Source: Candidatus Stahliibacteriota bacterium CG08_land_8_20_14_0_20_40_26
Lineage (GTDB): Bacteria; Hydrothermota; UBA3073
DNA: 6,289 bases
Direction of reading: 5' to 3'
Assembly (NCBI GenBank): GCA_002774315.1
Contig: PEYP01000065.1
Span: 2,801-9,089 of the forward strand
The notes under the pieces are model-generated. The model was not told where the DNA came from, did not search any database, and worked only from the letters and a program-made list of their open reading frames with translations. This document shows positions 1 through 5,430 of this stretch, in pieces. The position numbers and the translations under genes are program-made. Each line of letters opens with the position of its first letter. The stretch's first letter is position 1.

Positions 1-148
1 GGTGAATCTGCGTCAGAGAAAATAGAAGTCATCAGTGTAAATCAGTGTCAAAAAGAGAATAAGTTAACCGCAGATGAACGCAGATTGACGCAGATAGATT
101 AAAAAAATAAGTTTTTGAAGTAAAAACAATCAGTGTAAATCAGCGTTT

Positions 149-211
149 ACCCCGTTAAATAGAACTGTTCAAAAACGCTCTGATATTTACCGTTACATTA
201 TTTAACGGGGT
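149..211. repeat. 63-bp element with perfect 13-bp terminal inverted repeats
   Basis: Arms ACCCCGTTAAATA (149-161) and TATTTAACGGGGT (199-211) are exact reverse complements around a 37-base centre. The element sits inside the CAGTGTAAATCAGCG-type repeat: similar repeat sequence (TAAATCAGCGTTT to the left, GAATCAGCGTCAG to the right) abuts both ends. That is how a small inserted palindromic element would look. It has no coding capacity. It could also be a hairpin-forming repeat of the host cluster; no mobility is shown by the sequence. Confidence 0.65.
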
Positions 212-248
212 GAATCAGCGTCAGAGAAACAAAGACTAATTAACCACA

Positions 249-267
249 CCTGCCTGCCGCAGGCAGG
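249..267. repeat. GGCAGG palindrome, copy 1
   Basis: CCTGCCTG-CCG-CAGGCAGG is a hairpin with a perfect 8-bp stem and 3-base loop. It interrupts what reads as an ACCACAGATGAAC repeat (ACCACA before, GATGAACA after). Related palindromes occur at 369-388, 2505-2524 and 5321-5339. Confidence 0.75.
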
Positions 268-279
268 GATGAACATTCA

Positions 280-298
280 CCCCGACGTATCGTCGGGG
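280..298. repeat. CCCCGACG/CGTCGGGG hairpin
   Basis: A perfect 8-bp inverted repeat (CCCCGACG, TAT, CGTCGGGG) lies inside the CAGATGAAC repeat cluster. There is no adjacent gene and no T-run, so it is more likely a mobile-type palindromic repeat than a terminator. Confidence 0.6.
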
Positions 299-354
299 CA
301 AGGATAGACACAGATGAGGATATAGTTATTAAATTATTGGGTAATTGGGATGTT

Positions 355-398
355 GTAGGAGCGACTTCCCTGCCTACCGGCAGGCAGGCCAGTCGCGA
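355..398 (+). repeat. REP-like hairpin (GTAGGAGCGACT) with a second palindrome in its loop
   Basis: GTAGGAGCGACT (355-366) and AGTCGCGA (391-398) form the head and arms of a GTAG-type REP hairpin (stem GCGACT/AGTCGC). Its loop is filled by the 20-bp palindrome at 369-388 (arms CCTGCCT and AGGCAGG), the exact reverse complement of the copy at 2505-2524. Bases TC and CC remain on either side of the insert, consistent with insertion into a small apical loop. Confidence 0.7.
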
Positions 399-605
399 TA
401 ACACTAAAATCTTCAATCTAAAATCTGTAATCTGTACAATCAGTGTTAATCTGCGTCCAAAAAACTAAACCACAGATGAACACAGATAAATTAAATGAAA
501 ATCATTTTATAACAATCCGTGTAAATCCGAGTAATCCGTGGCTTAAAATATCAGCGTTAATCAGCGTCAAAAAATAGCAAAACATTGGTAGATGGAGACT
601 AAAAC

Positions 606-612
606 GAGGAGG
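606..612 (+). promoter_or_regulatory. Ribosome binding site of leuD
   Basis: GAGGAGG ends four bases before the ATG at 617. The strong match to the anti-Shine-Dalgarno sequence fixes the leuD start. The same short spacing is seen before the peptidase gene at 3731. Confidence 0.8.
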
Positions 613-616
613 ATAT

Positions 617-1123
617 ATGAAGATAGAAGGTAGGGTGTGGAAGTTTGGGGACAATATAAATACAGATGTTATATATCCCGGACGATATATGTCAATTACG
701 GATCCGGCAGAGACCGCAAAGCATGCGTTTGAGACCGTATACCCTCAATTTCTGAAGGAGGCAAAGCCGGGCGATATCGTTGTAGGGGGAAAATATTTTG
801 GATGCGGCTCCTCACGAGAACAGGCTGCTACAGCCCTCAAGTATTTCGGGGTTGGGGCTGTTATTGCTGAATCCTTTGCCCGTATATATTACAGAAACGC
901 CATAAATCTTGGTCTGCCAATACTTGTGGCGTCTGGTATAACAAAAAAAGTAGAGAATGGAGATACCATTGAGATTGAGTTTGAAAAAGGTATAATAAGG
1001 AATGAAAGGACAGACGAGGTTATTAATGCCCAGACCCTACCACCATTTATTATGGAACTTATAAAAGACGGAGGGTTGATACCCCATCTGAAGAAGGCAA
1101 GGAGAAAATTATTTTCTCTTTAA
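617..1123 (+). CDS. leuD: 3-isopropylmalate dehydratase small subunit
   Basis: This 168-residue protein is the small (swivelling) subunit of isopropylmalate isomerase. With the Fe-S large subunit LeuC it interconverts 2- and 3-isopropylmalate in cytosolic leucine synthesis. Seen in the sequence: the N-terminal GDNINTDVIYPGRY block (residues 11-24), the family signature YFGCGSSRE (60-68) and the ESFARIYYRNAINLGLP block (85-101). The length fits the short archaeal-type LeuD/HacB group rather than the roughly 200-residue enterobacterial type. That group also contains homoaconitase and dimethylmalate dehydratase small subunits, so substrate specificity is inferred. The start is set by GAGGAGG four bases upstream. 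No leuC, leuB or leuA is in the window; the 600 bases upstream are repeats, so the gene looks detached from its usual operon here. Its last 15 bases overlap the end of the convergent MFS gene. Confidence 0.93.
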   Translation: MKIEGRVWKFGDNINTDVIYPGRYMSITDPAETAKHAFETVYPQFLKEAKPGDIVVGGKYFGCGSSREQAATALKYFGVGAVIAESFARIYYRNAINLGLPILVASGITKKVENGDTIEIEFEKGIIRNERTDEVINAQTLPPFIMELIKDGGLIPHLKKARRKLFSL

Positions 1124-2278
1124 GCGTAGGAACATCGCGAGTGAGACTAAACTCAAAGCCATTCCGTATATAAATGTACCTTCAGGGGATATCTTATCCC
1201 ATATAAGCCCTGCAATAAGTCCTCCTGGCAATGCGGCAAGACCAACTGCTGCATGGAATGTTCCGAGTGCGGTAGCCTTAAGGTGAGGTGGTGCAAGGTC
1301 AACTACATACGCCCTCTGAACGCCGTCTATACCTGCATAAAATACCCCGTAAATGATGAATAACAGAAGTAGAGAAGATATACTGGAACTAAATATAAGT
1401 CCCAGTGATGTAAGTGCAAACAACCCATAACCCATCATAAGAACGGACCTTCTACCAATCCTGTCGGATAGAACGCCCGCCGGTATACTGAATAATGTGT
1501 AGGCACAATAGAACAACACATATAGTAAGATGGCATATTGATCTGAAAGTCCGATATTCTTTGCCCTGAGGAGCAGGAAGGCATATCCGAAGTGTCCTAA
1601 GGTAAATACCGTTGCGATTATTATAAAAAATCTTAGATTTCCAGGTAGTGCCGCAAGGCTGACTCTCAGAGTAGACATTCTTCTTACACCATCTTCTGAT
1701 GTAATTTTCTCCTTGACGAGAGAGACGAAAAATACAGCAATTATACCTGGTGCAAGTGCAAACAGAAATATGTTGCGATAACCAAAGTGGGGAAGAAGGA
1801 AAAAGGCCAAAACTGCACCAAGTATAGAACCTATGCCATCCATTGCTCTGTGGAAACCATATGCCCTGCCCCTTACATCCAGATCTACAGACTCGGCAAC
1901 TATCGCATCTCTGGGGGCGGTCCGAATGCCCTTGCCTATTCTTTCAATAATCCTTACAACTAAAACGATTGGCCATACACTGGCGGCTGCAAACAATGGT
2001 TTTGTTATTGCAGACATACTGTAGCCAAAGACAACAAAGGGTTTTCTCTTTTGCAACCTATCTGACCAGTAACCTGAAAAGACCTTGAGTAGAGAGGCAG
2101 TAGTCTCCGCCGCCCCCTCTACAAGACCAACTGCCCATGCCCCTGCACCCAGAATAGTAATCATAAACAGAGGAATAAGCGGAAATACCATTTGGCTTGA
2201 TACATCCGTAAAAAGGCTTACGAGACCAAGTATGACAACATTTCTACCTATCCCCCTGAAAAAAGACCTCTTATTCAC
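1109..2278 (-). CDS. Major facilitator superfamily transporter
   Basis: A polytopic inner-membrane transporter of about 389 residues, the usual size for a 12-helix MFS protein. The MFS motif A appears in both halves: GYWSDRLQKRKP (about residues 69-80) after helix 2, and AGVLSDRIGRRS (about 267-278) after helix 8. The stretch RIGKGIRTAPRDAI (about 113-126) is typical of a subgroup of MFS proteins that, as I recall, includes archaeal MJ1317-like transporters. The substrate is unknown; the family moves small solutes or drugs by proton coupling. I place the start at the GTG of 2278 because a perfect GGAGG (2288-2292) lies nine bases upstream. A longer TTG start at 2308 in the same frame would put that site inside the gene. 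A TATAAT-like box lies at 2332-2337 (minus strand) without a clear -35. The 3' end overlaps leuD by 15 bp; the two genes converge. Confidence 0.9.
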   Translation of the reverse strand: MNKRSFFRGIGRNVVILGLVSLFTDVSSQMVFPLIPLFMITILGAGAWAVGLVEGAAETTASLLKVFSGYWSDRLQKRKPFVVFGYSMSAITKPLFAAASVWPIVLVVRIIERIGKGIRTAPRDAIVAESVDLDVRGRAYGFHRAMDGIGSILGAVLAFFLLPHFGYRNIFLFALAPGIIAVFFVSLVKEKITSEDGVRRMSTLRVSLAALPGNLRFFIIIATVFTLGHFGYAFLLLRAKNIGLSDQYAILLYVLFYCAYTLFSIPAGVLSDRIGRRSVLMMGYGLFALTSLGLIFSSSISSLLLLFIIYGVFYAGIDGVQRAYVVDLAPPHLKATALGTFHAAVGLAALPGGLIAGLIWDKISPEGTFIYGMALSLVSLAMFLRLKRK

Positions 2279-2287
2279 AATCTCTTT

Positions 2288-2292
2288 CCTCC
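2288..2292 (-). promoter_or_regulatory. Ribosome binding site deciding the MFS start
   Basis: GGAGG on the minus strand sits nine bases before the GTG at 2278. It supports that codon over the TTG at 2308, which has no comparable site. Confidence 0.65.
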
Positions 2293-2372
2293 AAGAATCA
2301 AGATGCAAATAAAAATAGTGTTGTGATAACTATTATATTATCCCAGATTACGCGTTAGTTTTTATCGATATC

Positions 2373-2434
2373 GTAGGGCAAGGCTGTAGGGCAAGGCTGT
2401 AGGGCAAGGCTGTAGGGCAAGGCTTCAGCCTTGC
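2373..2434 (+). repeat. Four tandem 13-bp REP half-units ending in a hairpin
   Basis: GTAGGGCAAGGCT is repeated exactly four times head to tail (2373-2385, 2386-2398, 2399-2411, 2412-2424). Only the last copy is followed by the complementary arm: GCAAGGCT, TC, AGCCTTGC (2417-2434). The unit is the GTAG head plus one arm of a REP-like hairpin, so three copies lack their second arm. Confidence 0.9.
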
Positions 2435-2448
2435 TATAATTGTCTTCT

Positions 2449-2471
2449 GCAAACCTAAAGGTTTGCCCTAC
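2449..2471 (-). repeat. REP-like hairpin, GTAGGGCAAACCT variant
   Basis: Read on the minus strand, GTAGGGCAAACCT is followed by TTAGGTTTGC, giving arms GCAAACCT/AGGTTTGC. It is inverted relative to the array at 2373-2434 and shares its GTAGGGCAA head, but has CC/GG in place of GG/CC in the inner stem, so both arms have changed together. The two may form an inverted pair. Confidence 0.75.
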
Positions 2472-2480
2472 ATAGTTTTT

Positions 2481-2544
2481 TGCAAATTTGAAGCCTGTCT
2501 GACGCCTGCCTGCCGGTAGGCAGGGTAGACAGGTTTGCCCCTAC
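2481..2544 (-). repeat. REP-like element (GTAGGGGCAAACCTGTCT) with nested GGCAGG palindrome
   Basis: Read on the minus strand, the element starts GTAGGGGCAAA at 2544. It has arms CCTGTCT (2527-2533) and AGACAGG (2494-2500), with a further imperfect outer pairing GCAAA/TTTGC. The 20-bp palindrome at 2505-2524 fills the loop between the arms and is the exact reverse complement of the one at 369-388. Confidence 0.65.
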
Positions 2545-2652
2545 CCAATAATGTTATGACTATTATATCATTATTTTTAGGCATTGTCAAGGAAAAATAA
2601 GGATGGAGTGGGTCTCTTTCAGCCACTGCTGAGTATAATTTCCATCAGATAA

Positions 2653-2694
2653 AAAATCGGGGACGAATCTCAAAAAAGATCCATCCCCGATTTT
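2653..2694 (-). terminator. Intrinsic terminator downstream of the peptidase gene
   Basis: An 11-bp perfect stem (AAAATCGGGGA at 2653-2663, TCCCCGATTTT at 2684-2694) has a small inner stem ATCT/AGAT. On the minus strand it runs into TTTTTT (2656-2651). It begins 27 bases after the peptidase stop codon, the expected place. The A-run on the other side means it could also stop plus-strand transcription. Confidence 0.75.
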
Positions 2695-2720
2695 CACCTA
2701 ACCCATATACCTATCTTATC

Positions 2721-3539
2721 CTATTTCCCTAAATTTAGAGGTTTTTGCCCGATAGTCGGCTCCTGTCTTACTTTCTTTGCATATTCTCGGAGGTCAACAA
2801 ATGCAGGATCATCATATTGAGTATAATGGGTGTTGTTGAAGGCATCAAGCACTTCATTCCACTCTGCCTCTGTTCCTACTTCAGTGACAAGATGGTTGCC
2901 CAAATCACCAATCTTTGAGGCAAGGGTTGTCATTTTAGAGAGGTCAACTTTTGCCATATGGATCTTTTTACCCTTTGCTTCTCCAGCGTTATATACTGCA
3001 TTAACAATGTTCTCAGCAAGTTGCCCTGGCTCTATATCGGGATTATTCACCAACCCACCAAGCCATTCCTCACACCCGAGCACACTCTGTAGGGGCATCA
3101 CAAATTGAGATGCTACCATAAAATCCGCCCTATCCCTGAGCTCATAACCCACTTCCACCATTGACATAAGACAGGCATGGAACACAATGACATCAAACTT
3201 AACTCCCCCATCGGATAGCGCCTTTTTTATATCATACATACTCATAAGGTCACCTGCACCGTTCTGTTCATCGCAAAGGGCACCCCTCCAACCACCCCCA
3301 TGGTCGTCGAGTATTACCACATAATGGTCTGCAGGATAGTTTTCAACACCATATTTGATGAAGTTCGTCAGCGTGGTCGGGTCAGACATATCCTTTGTGC
3401 CAAGGTCCTTAAGAATAGTTGAACTCACTGAATCCGGAAGTTCATCTATATGTTTCTCTACATAATAATATTTGCATAGCCCACCTGTTTTTAACGAACC
3501 AAGCATAGCAATAACTTTTACCCTATCTGTAGACCCCAC
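2721..3539 (-). CDS. Clostripain-family (C11) cysteine peptidase, catalytic part
   Basis: The 272-codon frame encodes most of a peptidase C11 domain, a caspase-like fold cutting after basic residues in characterised members. The catalytic His is seen in ILDDHGGGWRG (His80) and the catalytic Cys in FHACLMSMVEVGYEL (Cys123). The residue two before the Cys is His where I expect Asp (DACLM). The GTG start at 3539 has no good ribosome site. The same frame continues upstream through a TAG at 3561-3563 into a lipoprotein-type leader starting at 3731, and the family's usual WTILxYxDGxNxL block lies in that upstream part. The intact product would therefore be 336 residues, exported and lipid-anchored. 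The C-terminus stops soon after FVDLREYAKKV, shorter than most family members. It is either a recent pseudogene, a read-through gene or a sequencing error; this part alone lacks the export signal and first core strand. Confidence 0.8.
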   Translation of the reverse strand: MGSTDRVKVIAMLGSLKTGGLCKYYYVEKHIDELPDSVSSTILKDLGTKDMSDPTTLTNFIKYGVENYPADHYVVILDDHGGGWRGALCDEQNGAGDLMSMYDIKKALSDGGVKFDVIVFHACLMSMVEVGYELRDRADFMVASQFVMPLQSVLGCEEWLGGLVNNPDIEPGQLAENIVNAVYNAGEAKGKKIHMAKVDLSKMTTLASKIGDLGNHLVTEVGTEAEWNEVLDAFNNTHYTQYDDPAFVDLREYAKKVRQEPTIGQKPLNLGK

Positions 3540-3560
3540 TTCTTCAAGGTCCTGGATATC

Positions 3561-3731
3561 CTAAATCACAAATGAGGTATTGTTCTGACTCAGGTCGAGG
3601 TCGTTATTCCCATCACAGTATGCCAGAATAGTCCACTTTTCTGGCTCTGCCTCAACAGGTCCCTTACATCCAGCAAGAATAAGGATGACGACGGATAAAA
3701 CCGTCCCACCTATTACCCATATCCTCTTCAT
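3561..3731 (-). pseudogene. N-terminal lipoprotein leader of the interrupted C11 peptidase
   Basis: The frame opens at ATG 3731 with AGGAGG just upstream and gives 56 residues before TAG (3563-3561). It starts MKRIWVIGG, has a hydrophobic stretch and a lipobox ending ILAGC (Cys22), so the product should be a lipid-anchored exported protein. Residues 33-44 (WTILAYCDGNND) match the opening strand of the clostripain domain, and the same frame continues after the TAG into that domain. The strong ribosome site belongs to this start, which argues that 3731 is the true beginning of the peptidase gene and that the TAG is a lesion or a recoding site. On its own the fragment has no evident function. 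Confidence 0.8.
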
Positions 3732-3735
3732 ATTA

Positions 3736-3741
3736 CCTCCT
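3736..3741 (-). promoter_or_regulatory. Ribosome binding site of the full peptidase gene
   Basis: AGGAGG on the minus strand ends four bases before ATG 3731, the same arrangement as at leuD. AT-rich TATTATAC sequences just upstream (about 3742-3768) could hold a -10 box, but no -35 is clear. Confidence 0.7.
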
Positions 3742-3769
3742 AGTATAATATTTGTTATGTATAATAGCT

Positions 3770-3854
3770 AACCACAGAGGTCACAGAGAAAAGAGAGAGC
3801 TTTTGTCTTCTCTGTGTTCTCTTTTGATACTCACATTTCTCTAAACCCTGTGGC
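3770..3854. repeat. CCACAGAGG...CTCTGTG interspersed repeat
   Basis: Between the peptidase and the exported protein lies an imperfect inverted structure. Outer arms are CCACAG (3772-3777) and CTGTGG (3848-3853), inner arms CACAGAGAA (3782-3790) and TTCTCTGTG (3808-3816). It belongs to the CACAGAGG-type intergenic repeats often seen in environmental genomes. The rest of the gap to 3941 shows nothing I can name. Confidence 0.6.
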
Positions 3855-3941
3855 AGATAAAATGATAACACTTTTTTGATTTCTATAGTCTTGCCGCTAT
3901 AAAGAGGAAACCAATTAAAAGTTCCCAATTTTTTATCCTCC

Positions 3942-4892
3942 CTATTTTAGAGTCCACAGAGTGACATATTTATTCCTATCTATGTTATATTTATCGTAAA
4001 ATCCATTTTCAAACTCATACACATCACCGGTCTCGGGATTATAGAGTCTCTCTCTACCAAGTATTGCATCACTGCGCTTCTCCGATAAAATATCATCGCT
4101 TCTGTTTCTATTCTGCCATCCCTCCAAAATAATGTCTGACGCCTCACTCAGAGTCTTTCCCGCCCTCAAAATGCCTTCATAGGTTGCCTGCTGCTGTCTC
4201 ATACAATTTGCAACATAATCTTCACTTATTGTGAAACTCTCAAGCGATTTTATAAGTATTTTTTCTATATTTGGAAATTCGTCCTTTGAAGCTGTAATTC
4301 CCATAAACATAAATCCATAACCGATTCCAGCACCAGGACCTCCTGTATACGGCAATACGGGTACAACAGTTACAAGGAACAGCCCTTCACCAAGTTTTCC
4401 ATCTCTCGTAAACAGTGCCCTTATGAGTTCTGTGGAGCCATCTCCTCCTATTGGACTTTTCTGTAATACTGTTGATATGATTTGAAGGTTTTTCAGTTTT
4501 GGGCATTCTCGCATAAAGGTTTTCGCTATTTCAGTGCTTGCTATTAAATGGAAATTTTTTAGAAAATTGCTGGGAGTAAGTGGATTGACTACTGGCATTT
4601 CATACCAGGCAATAGGGTAACCGCCCATATTCATATACTGATAGTCAATCTGTTTCTGCTCTTCACATATATAGACGGGACCAATCTCTCCAAAGTAGAA
4701 TATCTGTCTTAAGGGTTTGGATGGGTCACGAATAAGAAATGTGAAGTCACTGCACTGACCTGCTGTATAAATCTTCCATCCCTTTGGCATGTTTATCGAG
4801 AAAAAGGCTCCGTCATACCTTTTCAGTGTAATTGATGATAGGGAAGAGGTATAAAGACATATAAGTATACCTATCAAAAATCTCTTACTCAT
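3942..4892 (-). CDS. Uncharacterised exported protein
   Basis: A 316-residue protein with no family I can name. The N-terminus MSKRFLIGILICLYTSSLSS is a Sec-type signal (positive start, hydrophobic core, Ser-rich cleavage region). The Cys in it is not in a lipobox, so a soluble exported product is likely. The body begins with a GAFFSINMPKGWKI segment (about 29-42), a phrase that often opens small beta-rich domains in exported bacterial proteins, and later has FYFGEIGPVY. Near the end is NPETGDVYEFENGFYDKYNIDR, a beta-turn-rich segment. Four Cys outside the signal (AGQC, YIC, REC, NC) could form disulfides. The frame can be extended to TTG 4949, but those 19 codons come from the A/C-rich repeat upstream, so I chose ATG 4892; its ribosome site is weak (GGGG). 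It ends TAG. It stands alone on its strand, more than 200 bases from the peptidase gene. Confidence 0.78.
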   Translation of the reverse strand: MSKRFLIGILICLYTSSLSSITLKRYDGAFFSINMPKGWKIYTAGQCSDFTFLIRDPSKPLRQIFYFGEIGPVYICEEQKQIDYQYMNMGGYPIAWYEMPVVNPLTPSNFLKNFHLIASTEIAKTFMRECPKLKNLQIISTVLQKSPIGGDGSTELIRALFTRDGKLGEGLFLVTVVPVLPYTGGPGAGIGYGFMFMGITASKDEFPNIEKILIKSLESFTISEDYVANCMRQQQATYEGILRAGKTLSEASDIILEGWQNRNRSDDILSEKRSDAILGRERLYNPETGDVYEFENGFYDKYNIDRNKYVTLWTLK

Positions 4893-4921
4893 AAGACCCC
4901 AACAGAAATATGAAAAATAAA

Positions 4922-5000
4922 GCACCAAATCACAAGTCACAAACCACAAACAAATACCAAATTATAAATTCCAAATGCTAAACCTTATTGTTTGGAATTT
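4922..5000. repeat. CAAATCACAAGTCACAAACC-type repeat with TTTGGAATTT hairpin
   Basis: The A/C-rich stretch repeats short CACCAAAT, CACAAGTCACAAACC and ACCAAATTATAAATTCC elements. It ends in a 10-bp inverted repeat, AAATTCCAAA (4966-4975) and TTTGGAATTT (4991-5000). The stop codon and last codons of the 61-residue gene fall inside this hairpin, which may act as its terminator. The other end reaches to about 20-30 bases upstream of the exported-protein start. Confidence 0.6.
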
Positions 5001-5163
5001 GGGAGCTGAAGCATTGAGTATATTTTTTAATAAATTCAACCAGCTCTTTCTCAGTATGGAAAAACAATCTTTCCTGAGACTGGATATGCCGAACTTCACC
5101 TACCAGTTTTTTCCCTTTTTGGGTCTTTATAATTCTTACCAGAAAGGAAAGTGCCTTTTTCAT
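4978..5163 (-). CDS. Small conserved-looking protein, 61 residues
   Basis: MKKALSFLVRIIKTQKGKKLVGEVRHIQSQERLFFHTEKELVEFIKKY resembles a widespread family of tiny bacterial proteins that I recognise by pattern (xxVRIxxxxxxxxxGEVxHVQSGExxxFxxxxELxxFI). The family has no assigned function that I know. Seen here: the VRI strand (residues 8-11), GEVRHIQSQE (22-31), the aromatic FF (34-35) and a C-terminal helix ELVEFIKKY (40-48). The last dozen residues (CFSSQIPNNKV) are encoded by repeat-like DNA and probably are not conserved. There is no clear ribosome site before ATG 5163, so the start is tentative. It ends TAG. The opposite-strand frame over the same bases has no such pattern and is taken as a shadow. 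Confidence 0.55.
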   Translation of the reverse strand: MKKALSFLVRIIKTQKGKKLVGEVRHIQSQERLFFHTEKELVEFIKKYTQCFSSQIPNNKV

Positions 5164-5187
5164 ATTAAGAACATCGTCAAGAAAAGA

Positions 5188-5213
5188 TTAGACGCAGATT
5201 AACGCTGATTATT
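5188..5213 (+). repeat. Single copy of the CAGATTAACGCTGATT repeat
   Basis: GACGCAGATTAACGCTGATT matches the repeat cluster at 1-575 and sits immediately upstream of the small minus-strand gene. The rest of 5164-5369 contains no gene I can support. Confidence 0.6.
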
Positions 5214-5314
5214 AGATGTATCTGGAGGATTTGCAAAAGATTTTTGGGATATTATACAGCAAAGGTGTGAATTTTTTGTGAATAATGGGAAGGTAGTGCA
5301 GTTGTAGTAGAGTT

Positions 5315-5347
5315 AAGGCACCTGCCTGCGGTAGGCAGGTAAGCCTT
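5315..5347. repeat. GGCAGG palindrome inside an AAGGC/GCCTT hairpin
   Basis: ACCTGCCT, GCGGT, AGGCAGGT (5320-5340) is a perfect 8-bp-stem hairpin of the same family as 249-267, 369-388 and 2505-2524. Short outer arms AAGGC (5315-5319) and GCCTT (5343-5347) suggest it too lies in the loop of another hairpin, though five base pairs is weak support. Confidence 0.55.
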
Positions 5348-5369
5348 TTATATAGGTGAGGGTGCAGTT

Positions 5370-5430
5370 GGTAGGAGCAACGTCCTCGTTGCGACCGACG
5401 TTTAATCGCAAGCAAGAGCTTGCTCCTACC
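5370..5430. repeat. REPIN-like composite, downstream copy (61 bp)
   Basis: A plus-oriented REP (5370-5396: GGTAGGA head, stem GCAACG/CGTTGC, tail GACC), a 9-base spacer GACGTTTAA, and a minus-oriented REP (5406-5430, stem GCAAGC/GCTTGC) form an inverted pair. The composite has the same length, order and nearly the same spacer as 6183-6243. The minus REP's GGTAG provides the stop codon of the transposase at 5426-5428. Confidence 0.85.

Larger units (their letters stand above)
1..575. repeat. Intergenic cluster of degenerate CAGATGAACGCAG / ATCAGTGTTAATC repeats
   Basis: No gene is visible in the first 616 bases. The stretch is built from many diverged copies of a short repeat in both orientations. 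One orientation (AACCACAGATGAACACAGAT-like) is seen at about 66-101 and 468-488. The other (AATCAGTGTTAATCTGCGTC-like) is seen at about 1-17, 31-50, 129-147, 212-226, 438-458, 513-541 and 550-573. Because orientations alternate, neighbouring copies could pair into long imperfect hairpins. Repeats of this look are widespread in intergenic DNA of many environmental bacterial genomes, but their function is unknown to me. Other palindromic elements are embedded in the cluster and listed separately. I see no convincing promoter for leuD here. Confidence 0.75.

Noticed and set aside
280..298. Intrinsic terminator for an upstream gene
   Set aside because: There is no T-run after the stem and no gene ends nearby on either strand.
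1833..2312. Plus-strand frames at 1833-2024 and 2085-2312 over the transporter
   Set aside because: Both are antisense to the MFS gene, which has motif A in both halves; the opposite frames show no family signal.
2830..3108. Plus-strand frame over the peptidase
   Set aside because: It is antisense to the C11 domain, with no ribosome site or recognisable motif.
4893..4949. Extended start (TTG 4949) of the exported protein
   Set aside because: The added codons derive from the A/C-rich repeat, and a proper signal peptide begins at ATG 4892.
4975..5202. Plus-strand frame of 75 codons opposite the small gene
   Set aside because: It lacks any family pattern, begins in the repeat hairpin and ends in another repeat; the minus-strand frame matches a recognisable small-protein pattern.
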